The position numbers were made by a program, and so were the translations under genes. Shown piece after piece: positions 53,201-64,000 of a stretch of 64,000 bases of DNA. Each line of letters opens with the position of its first letter. Within the stretch, counting starts at the first letter, position 1. Source of the stretch: Delphinapterus leucas (lineage: Eukaryota > Chordata > Mammalia > Artiodactyla > Monodontidae); contig NW_022098076.1 in assembly GCF_002288925.2 (NCBI RefSeq), forward strand, positions 66,243,332-66,307,331, in the 5' to 3' direction. The notes beneath the pieces were generated by a model. It ran no database searches. It was not told the origin of the DNA and saw only the letters and a program-made list of their open reading frames with translations.

Positions 53201-56200
53201 CCTGTGGTATTTTTGTAATTATATTTCAATAGGAACGTATCAATGAGTGTGATGAGAAATGTCTTTCAGTTTTGTCAAGTATCTTAGAGGCAATGGAGCC
53301 ATGCAAGAATGTGGATGTTCTTCGAGCAGGATTGCGGTGAGAACTCTGTTACCCTTTCTTCAGGTGCCTTTCTCTGTTTCTCTTAAATCAAAAACGAAGA
53401 TGAAAGTTGAGCTCCCTTTTTTGGAGTGGGGGCATGGAAGCCTTTGTTAGTAGTTATGGTCTTTAATACCTTATTAAACTTAAAATAGTGACTCTGGATC
53501 AGGTAAAGCTGGAAATAATGCTTCTTTCAGGGTCCACCATAAAATAAAAGGCGTGGGTAACATTAAAATCTAAAATTATCTTAAAACATAGTACTGATGT
53601 GGGCTGGGGGATAACTGACATGTACTCAGTTCATAATGTTTAATTGGGTACTATGTGGAGGTCACATGACACTGGCCCAGCTTGAAAAGGAGGTTGTTTT
53701 ACAACTTATAAAATTGATGCACCTAATCTAATGTCATAGGTTGATGAGAATAATTTTTAATTCCCTTTTTCATTGACTATGCATTAGGATGTCTTAGTAT
53801 AATCTCCTGAAATTTGTTCATGCATAAAGATAGCAAAATAATGTGAGAGAAAACAATACTAGGCTGGTCCTGGAGCTTTCACTATTTGCACTCTTGGGCA
53901 GGTAGATCATTTCTTTGGGCTTCATATTCCTTGCCTAGAAGTAGAAGCTTGGACCCAATGACTTTTACGATTTCTCACCTGGCTTTAAGATCCTAGGACT
54001 GTGGTATTTATTGTGTTTGATGACAGGATGCTAGTTGATCAGCAAGTTTGGAAAATAGAACGTGTCTTCACATTACAAACTGTAATGAAATGTATTGGAA
54101 AAGATGCACCGATTGGTCTTAAAAGGAAATTGGAGGTAAATACCTTCTGAATTTTCTCTGTTGGGTAAAATTTGAAAAAAATATTTCTTGTGATTTGCTA
54201 TCACCTCCTAAAGTCAGTTTATTAGGAGGACATTATGCTTTTGTATGTAACTTTGCTAAAGTGAAATAATAGAAATAGATTTATTTTTATCTGTATATAT
54301 ATTTACGTATATTTATCTATATATCTGTTTGTCCGAGTCATTTTGCTCAAACTTTATCCTTTTTTATTTAAATATAGGAGTTTAATTTATTTTGCCACAA
54401 ATGATAAATTAAATTTAAGTTTACTTTTCTTTAGATGAAAGCCTTGAAAGAGTTAGACCAATTTTCTGTTTTGAATAGCCAGCGCATGTTTGCAGTACTG
54501 GCCGCCATGAATCACCGCTCCATTATCCTTTTGAATGAGTGCAGTAAGATAGTCACAAGTAAGGGGAATTTTTCTTATATGATTTGTAGCATCCGATCTG
54601 TTCTGGACTGTATTTGTTTTGTTTGTTTTAACAACTTTGCTGTTATATGAAAAATATCTGATGATATAGTTAGATCTAAATTTTATTTTTGCCTATAGTG
54701 TTTGTTTTTTTTAACAAAATATAGTGCTATTTTTTCTAAAGAAACAAAAGTACTGTGTATATAGTATCTTGGATCCTACAGTCAAAACCATCTGGTGATT
54801 CTTGTTTCTCTAACTCATTCTTAAAGGTAATATCCATGGGTGTCCCTTTAGATTATTGATCAGCATATTGCAGTCTTGCAGAGACCTCCAATACTTCAAT
54901 ATAGATCTTTTTAAGGGAATAGCAGATTATGTGGCTACAACTTTTGACATCTGGAAGTTGAAAAAAGTAAGTATGTTAACAGTTTAGAGTAAGCCTCAGA
55001 AACTTTCAAGAAACGTATTAATTTATTTAGCATTGGAAATAACTTCTCTATCATTTTAAAGTGGTTTAGATTCCAAAATATTCCAATGCTAAATCGGCTT
55101 GAAAAATTAGCTCCTTATAATTTTTGTCTGGGGGTTACCTATTAATATATTATTCAATGTCTGGACCATCTTTCTCTCCAAAACAAAAATTATATTGTCC
55201 AAAGTTTGTTTTTCTATTTGTTTTTCAAAAGGTTGTATGGTACTTTGGTTGGATACTAAGGATTATTTCTGTCTTTCTACTTTTCCTTTATTAGATTTAG
55301 AATAATGGAGATAGGTGATGTGAGAGGCTTATGCTTTTTGAAGAATAAACTGTCATTACTTAATGATCATGTGTGTTTTCTATTTATGGAAAGTTTGCTT
55401 GTTTCTTCCAGAGTAAGAGCCTTTTAATTCAGGGCATGTGTTAATAATTAAACATCTAAATGAAGCAGGTGGTAAAAACTTCTTTTTGTAGTTAAGTAGT
55501 GGTAACCATGTTAGGTCACTGGTTTAGTTCACTTTGGAGGGTGAGGTTGACTTTAGTATGGAAATTGTTTTGGAAAGAGAAGTACTTATTGTGAGAAAGA
55601 CTAAGAGGGAAATGAGAGGTGAACTGGAACATTTAATCATCGTATTTCAGCTCTATTCTCAGTTATAGAAATTAGTACTGAACATAGAAATTTTTGAGTT
55701 ATCTCTTAGAATCTAGGAAGTGTCTAGGTTTGGAAGGGAGAGCAGTTCAAAATTGGCTTGGTCATTTTGAAAAACTTCAGAAGAGGTATATTTAAAGGTA
55801 ATTTTCAGAGCTGTTGTATGAAAAGCATATAGGAAAGTGTTTTAAATGAGATGGAAATATGGAAACCGTTCTGTGCTCTGGTTCTCAGCTTATAAAAAGA
55901 GGTTGATTGTTAACTCGATACTCTGATTCAAGAATAACTGGAAGAGATTTTGTAAGGAAAAGATAACTGTTCCTTTAAGGGAATATTTGGTCAGTCAGGA
56001 CAATTCTATTGCGGTTTACATATTTTGAGATCTAAAAGATTGCTAATAGCGTACTGTAATTCTTAAGAAGTTTTCCCTCAATTCTTTCTTTTTTTAGGTT
56101 CTTTTTCTCCTCATCTTGTTTGAAAACGTTGGCTTTCGACCTGTTAGTTTGATGGACTTGTTTATGAAGAAAGCAGCAGATGAACCTGGCTTCCTAAACG

Positions 56201-59200
56201 TGAAAAGCCTTGTCTCTATTCTTCATGTGTATTCTTCTCTCAGTCACTTCCACAAATGCTGGACTCACGAGTATGTACTTGTTCTTTTTTTACTTTTTTA
56301 TTGCCACATATCGTATTTATAGAAAAGATTACGAAGCTTAATGAATTCTTACATGCGAACCCATCCATGGCCTTCATCCATGTCCAGAAATAAAACATAA
56401 TATTCCTTATTTATGAAGTTAAACAGAATTTTATTTTATCTTTGCTAAAGATATGTGCTTTGCTTTTGCCAGTTTCTTTGTTCTTTGCAATATATTTGGT
56501 AATTCAGCATAGGAGTTTTCATTTCAAACTCTCCCCCAGCTTATTCCCTCAGCTCCTGAGTTTATAGTTTAGTTTTGACCCTAACTCTTCATTTGGTCCC
56601 AAACTACTGCTTTCTATTCTTTTCATTTTAACCACAACCGTGCATTTCTACTATTAAACACAGCAATTCCTCAAACATGCTGTGCTCTTTCATCTTCTTT
56701 CCACCCAGAACATCTTTCCTTCCTCTCTGGGTCAGTTCTAAGTTTCATTAAAAACCAGAAACGCATATACCATGTCATTTGTTAGAAGAGTGATTAAAAG
56801 CGCAGACCCTGGAGACACCTTGCTTAGGTTTGAATCTTAGCTCTGCGATTCATTAGCTACTTAACTTTGGCAAGTTACTTATCTGTGCCTCAGTTTCTTC
56901 ATCTGTTAAAATGGGGATGAGAAATAAAGAGTTATTTCTAATCGTATTGGGTTGTTATGAGGATTGAATGAGTTAATCTGTGTCAGGTTCTTAAGGCAAT
57001 GCCAGACACAGTAATTGTTAGATTAAAAAAAAAAAACTAGAGTGTCAGTCAGAGAGGCCTTGGAGGAATAAACTAGGGCAGTTCTGAGGGTCTCAGTGGC
57101 AAGGTTCACTGGTCATCTTTTTGCCATCGAGTAGCTTGACTCCAACAGCCTTTTGTCCCTGTGGTTTTCCCTCAAGATTCAGATTTCCAAAAGAGAAAAT
57201 CTGATCGAACAAGTTTGGGTCACATGCCCATTTCTTTGGGGCAGGTAATCAAAGAAGTGCTGGGCCAAGAAAAGCAGCTGCCCACTGTGCTCTCCACTGT
57301 TGTGAGACTCAGTTCATACTGCATGTCATGTGCCTTCCCTTAATTGTCTCCATCAGAACCCCTGTGCTTGTCATGTCTTACATAGCTTTGTCATGTGCCT
57401 TCCCTTAATTGTCTCCATCACAGCCCCTGTGCTTGTCATGTCTTATATAACTCTTTGGTGGAGCCTTGACACATAGCTGCAATTATTTGTCAATAAGCCT
57501 GTCTCTGCTCCATAATTGAAAAGCGCCCTAGAGCTTTTTAAACCACTTTATCGAGGTATGAATAACAACATGTAAAATGCTGTGCATATTCAATGTATAC
57601 AACTTGGTGAGTTTTTAGCTCATTATTCTTGATTCTTCCTTTTCCATTAACATTCTCCTCCTCCTCATCTAAGTTTATTTGTTCATTTAGTTGGAAAACT
57701 TGTACCAAGCACTCAGGTACTTAAGACAAAAATGAATGAGACATAATCCTTTCTGCAGTTAAATACAGCATGAACATTGGAGTGATAGAGTTTTATACAG
57801 TGTATATAGGAATAGAGGAGGGATGTACCAGGATGCTAGCCTGGCGAAGTGGGGGGTCAACGTGGGTGCCAAGCATCCTGCCTGGAGGAGTTGGTACCTG
57901 AGCAGATCTTGAAAGATGGAGAGAGAGCAGTTAACGATGGAAATACCATTCTGAGTAGAAGGGGCTCCGTATTCAGGTCAGGAAGGAAAGCAACAGCAGA
58001 GTACGTGCGGGGAATGACACAGATTTTGGTGTCGCTGAAGCATGAGGTAACAGCATAAGAAGTGGGATGCGAGGAGACTGGGGAGGTGATTACCGCTGGG
58101 CTCCAGATCAGTCCTCTGCAGCCCCGCTGTTTCTTGCTGCATACTCCAAACTCCATCAGTTCTCCCTTTAGTAAGTGTTGCCTCACTGTTGTCTCTAGGA
58201 CCTGTTAGCAGTCCTGCTTAGCCTGTCACAGCGTTCCTCACTCGGCTGTCTGCTCCTCACGGGACCTCCCAGTTGATCTCAGACATTTCCCTTTATGGCT
58301 CATTGGTACCAAGGGCTTACTTCAGGGCATACTTGCCCTGCTATGGGCATCTCTGCCTGTGCCCCAGCCTCGCTAGTTATTACAGCATGAATGGCATGTA
58401 CTTTCAGGGGTTAGTTTCAAGTGGTCTTCCCTTTTGCCATCTTTTCCACTTAACTGAAATTCTCCTTATCCCCAAAGCTACCCTATCTACTTTCTTTCCT
58501 GTACACTATCACAGTACTTTGCAAGTATCAATACTTCCTTTTTTCTTATATAATGATATATAGCTTATGCCCTAAGAGTCAAATTGATCTGGGTTCAAAG
58601 CGTATCTGTGCCGTTTATCAGGGGTGCCACGCTGCACACGTGACCTTACCTAATTTTGATCTTTCCTCTCTTCCTCTGTGCTTAGCTGCTTTGTTATACT
58701 GCGTAACATTAGCTTGTGTGGTAGGATTAGGCTAGCAGTTCTTTTAACTCAGAGTATTAATAGCTAGAGAATTGTAATTGATTATAAAACTGCAGTGGAG
58801 TTCCAGGTCTTAAAGACTTACTCTTGATAAAAAATCTAGCACAATGGTTAAAAGCCTTTGGACCCTGACAACTTGGATTCCAGTGCTGTCTCTGCTATTT
58901 CCTGGCTGTGTGTTCTTGGACAAGTTAGTTGACCCTGCTTAGCCTGTTTACTCATCTTTATTATGAAGAAAATAATGATACCTATCCCACAGAGTTTGAA
59001 TAGGAATTAAATGAGTTAAAGCTTATAAACATTTGCCCTGTGTAAGACATATAGTAGTAGCTAATATTTATTGAGTGTATGTATTTATTATGAGATAGTC
59101 ACCGACCTGAAAGATGTGTGAAGACTTATTGCAAGCCTGATTGTTTTATCCCCTTAAAGCTATCAGTTCTGACACCTCACTAGCTCTACCATGACCTTGT

Positions 59201-62200
59201 CTACTCTTCATATTTGAAAGCTGACTCTCCTTTCTGCCCCTGTAGGTTCCTAGAAGTTATGGCTAGTGCTCTGACTGGTAGTCTTCACCACATCTCTTCT
59301 GAAAACCTGTTGAATGCTGTGTGTTCGTTTTGCTTGATGAACCATTTTCCCCTGGCCCCTATTAATCAGCTTCTTCAAAAGGACATCATCCATGATCTGC
59401 TGACGTCAGGTAGGATGTCAGTGCACGGTGGTGACTAAAATAAAGCAGTACCGCCAGGCTACCAGGTGATTCAGATTGGGGTCTCAGTTGCCGCAGTGTT
59501 AGTTAAAACGTGTGGAGCGGGTGCTCCTGATGAAAGGACCAATGATGGTGAAGTCAAAGGGCCGTGCTTCAAACCAGCAAACCGGTGGAGGCTCCTTTAG
59601 TGACAGATCCTGCCCATAGACGGCAAGAATAAGAAACACAGCGTCCTTGTTCTTTTTATTTACACTTCATGTACTTGTGCAAAGGCTAAATGTTCAGGTT
59701 GTTCTTTATGCCTTGATCAGAGTTGTTTGTACTGCTAATCCTTATGTGTCACGTTTGAAGCCAAGTTAAGTCAACTTTTGCAGCTATAAACACTTTGTCA
59801 CTCATGGCCTGTAATGAGGGCACAGCCGTTAGATCAAGAAACCAAATAGTTACCAAAGTAGTGAATTTATTTACTCTTGGAACCAAATTAATTGTTGTCT
59901 TTCAGTCTTTACTATTAAATAAGGAGAAGCAATATCAGGCTAGATGTGTAAAATTTGATGATTATCTGGGAATAGAGTATTTTAAATCCTTTTAAAAACA
60001 ACAATATGAAATTCCAAAGTTGAAGTGTGGAAAAGGAACACCATGTGCTGATTTTTCAAGCAGTCTAACATGGAGGAAGCAGCCGTGAACCCAGGAGACC
60101 TGGAATCTAGTCCCAACTTTGCCTTTAATCAGGAGGCATTTTAACATTCCTGAGCATTTTCCCATCTGTTCAGTGAAGAGTTGAGGCTAAAGCACCTTGA
60201 AAGATATTTTAAAGTTTAAAACATTATCAGGGCACTGACCTACACACTGTGGGACCCAGGGAGACACAGAGAGATTCCTCCTGATAAGAAGCAAATAATC
60301 AGAATTATAGGTGCATTAATACAATTTCTTAAATGTAGCATTCATATTTTTCTTAACTATAATTTTCTTTCTCTCTTTTTTTTTTTTTTTTTTTAAGGTG
60401 ATGTGGAGAGGAACGTTCACAAGCTTCACGTTTTGGCTGCCTGTCTAAAACTTGATGATGTTCCTGGTCACAAGGACACACACTTAGTGCTGCCACAGCT
60501 GCCCTCCATGCCATTACAGCCACATGCAAAGGTTGCCGAGGTGCTGAGTAGCCTTCTGGGAGAAGGGTGCTTCTCAAAAAGTGTATGGTTGCCACATAAT
60601 TATTATATCGGTATGGGACTTCATATGATTTTCCTCTGTTTTACTTCTTTTCTGACAAAAGATAAGGAGTTTACTGCAGCAGTCTAGTGTGGTACAGCAT
60701 TGGCTCTGGAGCTGGACTGCTGGGTGTGGATTTTCACTCTACTACTTACTAGTGCTGTGTGTTAGGCACTCACCGGCCTCTTTCCTTATCTGTAAAATGG
60801 CAATAATAATAGTACCCACCTCACAGGGTTCCTGTGACCAACAAATGAGATTATACATATAAAATCCAGACTAGTATTTGGCACATGGTAAATAAGCTCA
60901 GTATAGCTTACCTGCTGCCATTATAATTATTGGTAGTGGTAGTATACCTTTTCAAACAAAAAATCACTTGGGGCGATGTTTGAAAAATTAGTATCAATTT
61001 TTTTCTTTCAGATTTTGAAATCAGAATGGATGCTAACAGGAGCCAAGTGCTTCCATTTTCCGACGTGGATGTGGTAACTTCTGCTACAAATATTCAAAGG
61101 TTGTTTACACATACGCATTTGCTGAGCTTTCTAAATTTAAATCTTAATTCTCGAAGACTTCATGTTAAATAGCGGTAACAATACAAAGACCTTATATTTG
61201 TATAGAGCTTGTAATGCACCAAGGGACTTCTCATCCATTAATCTACCCCTTAGGTATAAATGTGGGACACTGTGGTTGAAGACAGTGGATTGGAGTTGTC
61301 CATTTAATGAAACAGGCAATTTTTAAAAATCAGGTTTTAAAGCTAAACAGTTCAATATAACAATGCTAGTATAATTGAAACCATCAGTGCAGTGTAAATT
61401 TTTGACAAGATAATGCAGTAGTGATCATAAAGAATGAAGGCTTCTACTAAAATCAAATACCCAAAAAATATTTTTCTCTACCGCCAAACCTTTCTAAAGG
61501 TAGAGAAACTTTAGCTTTTTAATTAAGCTGTATTGTATATGGATCAAACCATATTGAAGTTAATTAGAAGTAGTTTCCTTGACTCACACAGTACAGAGGG
61601 TGTTCCTGGGAGAAATTGATGCTACTCCCTGAGAGAATATTCTGCCTTGTAAGCATCTGGATCAGGTCATATTGCACACACCCTGTGTTCAGTCATTCTT
61701 TGTGGAAAGGCTCTGTTAGGGCCTGTGGGGCACACAAAGATGAGTCAGACGCGGATCCTGACCCCAAGCGACGTATATCCCCTACTGCTTTGTAGCACAT
61801 GCACATAAGTATGGTAGAGAGAGGTACAGAAAAAGTCTGTAGGGATTCAAACCCTTATCTACTCATCCCTCTCCACTCATACACAGCTCTGTAACTTTTG
61901 CGCCTTTCTAAATCCACCTAGCTTGTTCCTTGGCCATCTTTTTCAGCCACTATCTTCCTTCTACTTATTACCCATCTTCCCTCAAAAAGAGGCTTTCTCT
62001 CTGACCCAGTTGAAAGATCATTTTTCTTTTTCAGGTGTTCATCTGTTCTGGCATGATAATATAATGTAGTAGCTCTCAGCCTAAAGTACCGAGAAAAAAT
62101 GAGGAATCAGTGTTCCTTTAAAGATATGAAATTTCTCTTACTTTATCTCAGATAACAGCCAGAGTATGACAGAAGACAGTAAGGATACAAATGTATTTGT

Positions 62201-64000
62201 CTCCCCCAATGAACTTAATCTTTCCAAAAGGCCATGAACAATGAAAGACAAATTACACCTTCCACATTTTTGTTACACGTATACATTTTATCTTTTCAAC
62301 AGTCTTGCCTATCTCTTAGTGTTTTCTTTTTTGTATTTGGTCTCCCCATTCTGGTTTTTAAATGTGTCTGTCTCTGGGAGACAATATGTACAAGCAGAGC
62401 ATCTTCCATTTGGTATTATCTACATCAGTGCTTCTAGTAGCATAAATAATTATGTTTAGATCAGAGATTAGCTCTGCACAGGAAAGCCCTAAAATGGGTG
62501 CTTTCATATCTGAAAATTTTCCTCATCGAGAATGTAGCCATTCTTAAAGATGGTTAAGGGATACTGTTTGTATAAAGCATTTTTATAAGCTTGTGGTTCC
62601 TAAAATAGTCTTCATATACTGGAATATCTACATAGTCTAGGTAATGAGGAAGTGAAGGACTAACACAGGAGGGAATGGTGAGGAATGTGGTAAGTGGAGA
62701 GCTCAGCTTTGAAATCTCCAAAGAACAAGGATGCAGCAAGATTGTACATGGTCATCTCGTTAGTAACTAGTCTCACGTTTTGTGTTTTTGTTTTCAGAGT
62801 AGCTGTACTCTGTGTTCCTAGATCTACGTACTGTTTGGATTCAACCCACCCCAGAGGATTCCTTGCTATGAAAATGCGGCATTTGAAAGTAATGGGTTTT
62901 CACGTGATCTTGGTAAGAAAAAAATGCAAGTGAAATAGTCTTCAGTTACTGATGTTCCTTCTGCTGGGAATGTTGTGGTTGAAGTTGGTTACTAGGACTA
63001 GATGAATTTTCAGCAGTATCGGAATAAGTGTTTTAGTTATTGTTTTCTTTGAAAAAGAACCTTTCTGGTACGTGAGTTGGCTCATACTCAGCTGATACTA
63101 TTATTTACTTGGGGTTTTATAAGTGCTACATTTAGTCAACTTTAATCATTTTTGTCAAGTGAAAAATGTCAGTAATATGTGTACTTCTTTAATTTAAGAC
63201 ACATGAAACCATATTCAGTTTCTAGGTTATCTTGAACAGGAGAAGAAAAGATGTTAATTAAAGCTTTGTTTTCATGGGCCATTGTGAGGCTGTTAAGGAT
63301 GTTTGTCACTAGAAAATGCTGGATGACTATAAGAGGATGCTTCTTCCTCTTCCCTCCTTATGCTTTCTTTGATTCTGAGCACAACTTTTCTCGAACAGCC
63401 TCTCTAGATGTCTCTGTATGGAGCAAGAACCATACGAATAAATGTATATTTATGTTAATGTTAGGATGTATCTAAATGCCACTCATTTGGTCCTGCATAT
63501 AATGTGAAATGTAAATATTTGAATCTTCGTTATGGTACTTTAGTATCCAAAACTGGATCATGCCCGGATTACCAAGGTTAAGATGGCCCATTTCTCTTAA
63601 TGGGCTAATCTGTAACACTTTTTTTTTTCATATTGGCTATTATTTATATTCTAAGGAAGATTATCCCAAGAAAGGATCTTTTGCACCCTTTAGAGGACCT
63701 TTAAAGTTTTTTTATAATTTTCACTGTGAGACCTTTCTTCGACCCTAGCACATAGTCTTACTAAACTTCTAAAATGTGCGTAATTATAAGTGGTTGGCTG
63801 ATGTTATTTTAATATCCTTGGATCTCAAAACTAGCTTTTATTTTATACGTCGTCATCTTGCAAACTGATTATTTTCCTCTTTCTTTGGTAAGGTCAATAA
63901 TTGGGAGATGAAAAAACTAGAGATGAAGGATGCAGTCACATTTTTGAAGAGTAAAATCTATTCACAGGAAGCACTTTCTACTGCTGATATAAATTTGCAA
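49554..64000 (+). CDS. FASTKD2: FASTKD2, FAST kinase domain-containing mitochondrial protein 2, 11 coding exons in window, 3' end cut by the window
   Basis: Coding exons: 49554-50270, 53233-53336, 54027-54135, 54435-54558, 54827-54966, 56098-56270, 59246-59409, 60398-60610, 61012-61099, 62798-62912, 63893-64000. The frame stays open through all GT/AG junctions for 685 codons. Human is 710, and only a few C-terminal residues are missing here. FASTKD2 is a mitochondrial RNA-binding protein of the FASTK family. It is needed for 16S rRNA and ND6 transcript handling and large mitoribosomal subunit assembly; human loss causes mitochondrial encephalomyopathy. The N-terminus ([16 protein letters not shown]) is basic and hydrophobic, as expected of a mitochondrial targeting peptide. 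FAST domains occupy roughly residues 370-580. The RAP domain, thought to be nuclease-like, starts at about residue 612 (VAVLCVPRS). The human start codon position reads ATC here (49506), so I place the start at the next ATG, 49554. Confidence 0.95.
50580..50735 (-). repeat. MIR SINE (reverse)
   Basis: TAGCAGATGAGGAAAGAG and AAAGTCACACAGCTACTGG; FASTKD2 intron 2. Confidence 0.75.
51120..51340 (-). repeat. MIR SINE (reverse)
   Basis: AACTTGCCCAAGGTCACATA in reverse MIR orientation; FASTKD2 intron 2. Confidence 0.7.
51840..53232. other. FASTKD2 intron 2, remaining part
   Basis: No exon and no clear repeat seen; unique, AT-rich sequence. Confidence 0.45.
53233..53336 (+). CDS. FASTKD2: FASTKD2 coding exon 3
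   Basis: 104 nt. Encodes [20 protein letters not shown] and on to NVDVLRAGL, ending in a split Arg codon. Acceptor TCAATAG, donor GTGAGA. Confidence 0.94.
54027..54135 (+). CDS. FASTKD2: FASTKD2 coding exon 4
   Basis: 109 nt. Encodes [20 protein letters not shown] and on to GLKRKLE. Acceptor TGACAG, donor GTAAAT, phase 0 at its end. Confidence 0.94.
54435..54558 (+). CDS. FASTKD2: FASTKD2 coding exon 5
   Basis: 124 nt. Encodes [19 protein letters not shown] and on to [11 protein letters not shown], ending one base into a codon. Acceptor TTCTTTAG, donor GTAAGG. Confidence 0.95.
54827..54966 (+). CDS. FASTKD2: FASTKD2 coding exon 6
   Basis: 140 nt. Encodes [17 protein letters not shown] and on to [15 protein letters not shown]. 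Acceptor CTTAAAG, donor GTAAGT, phase 0 at its end. Start of the FAST_1 region. Confidence 0.93.
54967..56097. other. FASTKD2 intron 6
   Basis: Unique, AT-rich sequence; no repeats or additional exons recognised. Confidence 0.45.
56098..56270 (+). CDS. FASTKD2: FASTKD2 coding exon 7
   Basis: 173 nt. Encodes [20 protein letters not shown] and on to [11 protein letters not shown], ending two bases into a Glu codon. Acceptor TTTTTAG, donor GTATGT. Confidence 0.95.
56790..57015 (+). repeat. MIR SINE
   Basis: AGGTTTGAATCTTAGCTCTG, CTGTGCCTCAGTTTCTTC and GGTTGTTATGAGGATTGAAT are MIR text; FASTKD2 intron 7. Confidence 0.85.
57325..57454 (+). repeat. 65-bp tandem duplication (two copies)
   Basis: GTCATGTGCCTTCCCTTAAT begins at 57325 and again at 57390. 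The copies are nearly identical (differences such as AGAACCCC versus ACAGCCCC, and TACATAG versus TATATAA). Confidence 0.9.
57538..57620 (+). repeat. Old L1/HAL1-type fragment
   Basis: CTTTATCGAGGTATGAATAA and on to ACAACTTGGTGAGTTTTTA; a short, decayed piece in FASTKD2 intron 7. Confidence 0.5.
58835..59085 (+). repeat. MIR SINE
   Basis: AACTTGGATTCCAGTGCTG and CTGGCTGTGTGTTCTTGGAC; FASTKD2 intron 7, about 160 bp before exon 8. Confidence 0.8.
59246..59409 (+). CDS. FASTKD2: FASTKD2 coding exon 8
   Basis: 164 nt. Encodes [20 protein letters not shown] and on to [10 protein letters not shown] plus one base. Acceptor CCTGTAG, donor GTAGGA. Confidence 0.95.
60398..60610 (+). CDS. FASTKD2: FASTKD2 coding exon 9
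   Basis: 213 nt. Encodes [20 protein letters not shown] and on to [12 protein letters not shown], then VWLPHNYYI. The acceptor TTTTAAG follows an uninterrupted run of about 19 T. Donor GTATGG. Confidence 0.94.
60690..60950 (+). repeat. MIR SINE
   Basis: TGGCTCTGGAGCTGGACTGC, TCTGTAAAATGGCAATAATA and CCTCACAGGGTTCCTGTGA; FASTKD2 intron 9, close after exon 9. Confidence 0.85.
61012..61099 (+). CDS. FASTKD2: FASTKD2 coding exon 10
   Basis: 88 nt. Encodes [19 protein letters not shown] and on to SATNIQ, ending inside an Arg codon. Acceptor TTTCAG. The donor GTTGTT is weak, but phase and homology to human support it. Confidence 0.9.
61100..62797. other. FASTKD2 intron 10
   Basis: No exon found. 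Some decayed repeat-like text (61730-61830), otherwise nothing I can name. Confidence 0.45.
62798..62912 (+). CDS. FASTKD2: FASTKD2 coding exon 11 (RAP domain start)
   Basis: 115 nt. Encodes [20 protein letters not shown] and on to [13 protein letters not shown], the first part of the RAP domain. Acceptor TTTTCAG, donor GTAAGA. Confidence 0.95.
62913..63892. other. FASTKD2 intron 11
   Basis: AT-rich unique sequence; nothing I can name. Open frames lack homology I recognise. Confidence 0.45.
63893..64000 (+). CDS. FASTKD2: FASTKD2 coding exon 12, truncated by window end
   Basis: 36 codons from [19 protein letters not shown] to [10 protein letters not shown], with no stop before the window edge. 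By comparison with human only about two or three residues plus the stop remain. Acceptor GGTAAG. Confidence 0.93.

Overview
The window is nuclear DNA from a placental mammal, almost certainly a cetacean (whale or dolphin). The main evidence is eleven tRNA-derived SINEs of the CHR type, several with intact poly(A) tails and target-site duplications (TSDs). I saw no Bov-A or BovB elements, which would be expected in a ruminant. There are no bacterial features, no CRISPR arrays and no plasmid or phage genes.

Two protein-coding genes are present, arranged head to head around a CpG-rich shared promoter at about 48.3-48.8 kb. MDH1B (malate dehydrogenase 1B) lies on the minus strand. I can place 11 coding exons between 48396 (ATG) and 19626 (stop), predicting about 505 residues. 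FASTKD2 (FAST kinase domain-containing protein 2, a mitochondrial RNA-binding protein) lies on the plus strand. It has one non-coding exon and 11 coding exons from 49554 to the window edge at 64000. The window gives 685 codons and stops just before the expected stop codon. All internal splice junctions were placed by GT/AG signals plus unbroken reading frame across exons. The pairing matches the known mammalian MDH1B-FASTKD2 neighbourhood (human 2q33).

Layout: 1-19.6 kb is intergenic sequence downstream of MDH1B. It holds old DNA-transposon remnants (MER5/hAT type), inverted copies of an old repeat, L1 tails and CHR SINEs. 19.6-48.4 kb is MDH1B, with introns filled by LINE-2, L1, a solo MLT1-type LTR, CHR SINEs and a decayed ERVL-like provirus fragment. 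48.4-48.8 kb is the bidirectional promoter, with an RFX X-box-like site near MDH1B and a TCTCGCGA element near FASTKD2. 48.8-64 kb is FASTKD2, whose introns carry MIRs and other old repeats but no CHR SINE.

The most interesting biology is in MDH1B. Its N-terminus looks like a glutaredoxin fold (CPYY motif, GG motif), while its dehydrogenase part has lost the catalytic histidine, the active-site Asp/Arg residues and the glycine-rich NAD loop. It therefore reads as a pseudoenzyme. FASTKD2 appears to have lost the upstream start codon used in human and to begin at the next in-frame ATG. I found no evidence of a wholly new biological system.
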